6,806 bases of DNA from assembly GCA_034189325.1 (NCBI GenBank), contig JAXHUM010000021.1, positions 1 through 6,806 of the forward strand. Direction: 5' to 3'. The notes under the pieces were generated by a model. That model saw only the letters and a list, made by a program, of their open reading frames with translations. It was not told the origin of the DNA and did no database searches. The position numbers and the translations under genes are program-made. The stretch is from JAXHUM01 sp034189325. Its GTDB lineage: Bacteria > Desulfobacterota > DSM-4660 > Desulfatiglandales > Desulfatiglandaceae. Positions 6,112 to 6,806 of the stretch are shown one piece after another (the first letter of the stretch is position 1; each line of letters opens with the position of its first letter).

Positions 6112-6806
6112 TCATATCCCGCAACATTTCTTGTATTTTACACCGCTTCCACAAGGGCATGGCTGGTTCCTTCCCGTTTTTGCATTGGGCAGCGGCCTCT
6201 CACCATCTTCCCCATTGAAGACACTGGTCCCTTCTGAAAATAGCTCGTTTATCACCGATACGGCAATATCCCTTAGTTTGCCTAGGGCGTAATCGTAGAA
6301 CATCGTCCAACCGTCACATAACCGGCTCAGATTCCTTGGGTTGGACTCTTCGCCCATTCGATACCTGATACAATCACCAGCACAGATCTCCAAATGGGGG
6401 CAGGTATCACACCGGCTGTTCCATTTGGTTTTCATTGCCGCAAACCTCAAGTACGACGGATCAGTCTCCATCTCATGCCATCTGTTTTTCGCAATGTTTC
6501 CTAGCCAGTATTTCGGTTCAACAAAAAAATCACACGGATACACATCCCCATTGTACTCGACGACAAAATAACTGTTACACCTCTTTTTCATGGTGCACTC
6601 TAGCTTCTCGCCTCCTATAAGATGGCCTAAGACGGAATCAAACAATCGAACGGATATCCTTCCCGTATCATGCATCAGCCATTCGTCAAATACTTCGCAC
6701 ATGAAGCTCCCCCACTGTTTTCCGGAGATCGTATGGCCCGCACTGGGCCCTTTGGAGGTTTCATAAAACTCCACGCAAGGAATATACTGATGATAAAAGA
6801 GGTCGT
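6112..6806 (-). CDS. Anaerobic sulfatase-maturase-like radical SAM/SPASM protein with SEC-C tail (N-terminus beyond window)
   Basis: The visible 230 residues (counted from the window edge) are the C-terminal half of an anSME-like enzyme. Such enzymes use SAM radical chemistry to oxidise an active-site Cys or Ser of sulfatases to formylglycine in the cytoplasm. The frame stays open to the window edge (YHQYIPC precedes the first in-frame GTG at 6774), so that GTG is not the real start and the CX3CX2C radical SAM motif is outside. The eight auxiliary-cluster cysteines keep the anSME spacing as I recall it: C70-x5-C76-x14-C91, 40 residues, C132-x2-C135-x5-C141-x3-C145-x17-C163. An Asp follows C91, where anSME has its catalytic Asp. 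An extra C-terminal SEC-C motif, NQPCPCGSGVKYKKCC (213-228), is a likely zinc-binding tail. No sulfatase is in the window, so a different peptide target is possible. It sits 30 bp before the tandem GT2 gene. Confidence 0.86.
   Translation of the reverse strand, partial: DLFYHQYIPCVEFYETSKGPSAGHTISGKQWGSFMCEVFDEWLMHDTGRISVRLFDSVLGHLIGGEKLECTMKKRCNSYFVVEYNGDVYPCDFFVEPKYWLGNIAKNRWHEMETDPSYLRFAAMKTKWNSRCDTCPHLEICAGDCIRYRMGEESNPRNLSRLCDGWTMFYDYALGKLRDIAVSVINELFSEGTSVFNGEDGERPLPNAKTGRNQPCPCGSGVKYKKCCGI

Noticed and set aside
5581..6237. Plus-strand open frame of 218 codons
   Set aside because: It is antisense to the N-terminal half of the tandem GT2 protein and the end of the radical SAM gene, shows no motif, and crosses two real genes.
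1..6806. CRISPR arrays, tRNA or rRNA genes, and riboswitches
   Set aside because: No regularly spaced direct repeats, no cloverleaf with a T-loop, and no rRNA-like conserved blocks were found on reading both strands.

Overview
The window reads as part of an extracellular-polysaccharide / surface-glycan locus. It probably comes from an anaerobic or sediment-type Gram-negative bacterium, with Desulfobacterota (former Deltaproteobacteria) the best guess. The grounds are a PEP-CTERM protein behind a sigma-54 type promoter, an anaerobic sulfatase-maturase-like radical SAM enzyme, and several glycosyltransferases. The taxon is inference; no rRNA or other marker is present. Every convincing gene is on the minus strand, so transcription runs from high to low coordinates.

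Layout in transcription order. (1) 6806-6112: the C-terminal part of an anSME-type radical SAM/SPASM protein with an added SEC-C zinc-binding tail; its N-terminus lies beyond the window. (2) 6081-4258: a double-domain GT2 glycosyltransferase (607 aa), 30 bp downstream and probably co-transcribed. (3) 4257-3995: an intergenic region with an 18-bp palindrome (4229-4246), a second inverted repeat (4170-4190) and a near-consensus sigma-54 promoter (4070-4087). (4) 3994-3323: a 223-aa secreted PEP-CTERM protein with a strong ribosome-binding site. (5) 3322-2834: 489 bp without a confident gene, holding a 142-bp long-palindrome MITE-like element (2917-3058) flanked by perfect 5-bp TAATC duplications, and a weak 49-codon membrane-like reading frame that the element cuts short. 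(6) 2833-1811: a single-domain GT2 glycosyltransferase starting at TTG. (7) 1850-1: one uninterrupted reading frame that fuses a complete GT2 domain to a GT4 domain. It overlaps the previous gene by 40 bp and runs off the window before its stop codon.

The three glycosyltransferase proteins carry five GT domains between them (GT2+GT2, GT2, GT2+GT4). This fits stepwise assembly of a lipid-linked repeat unit on the cytoplasmic face of the membrane. The PEP-CTERM protein would be exported, processed by an exosortase encoded elsewhere, and released or anchored in the same extracellular matrix. The most notable points are the GT2-GT4 fusion, the sigma-54 promoter with an upstream palindrome in front of the PEP-CTERM gene, the freshly delimited MITE, and the sulfatase-maturase-like enzyme in a glycan locus. 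None of these by itself proves a wholly new system.
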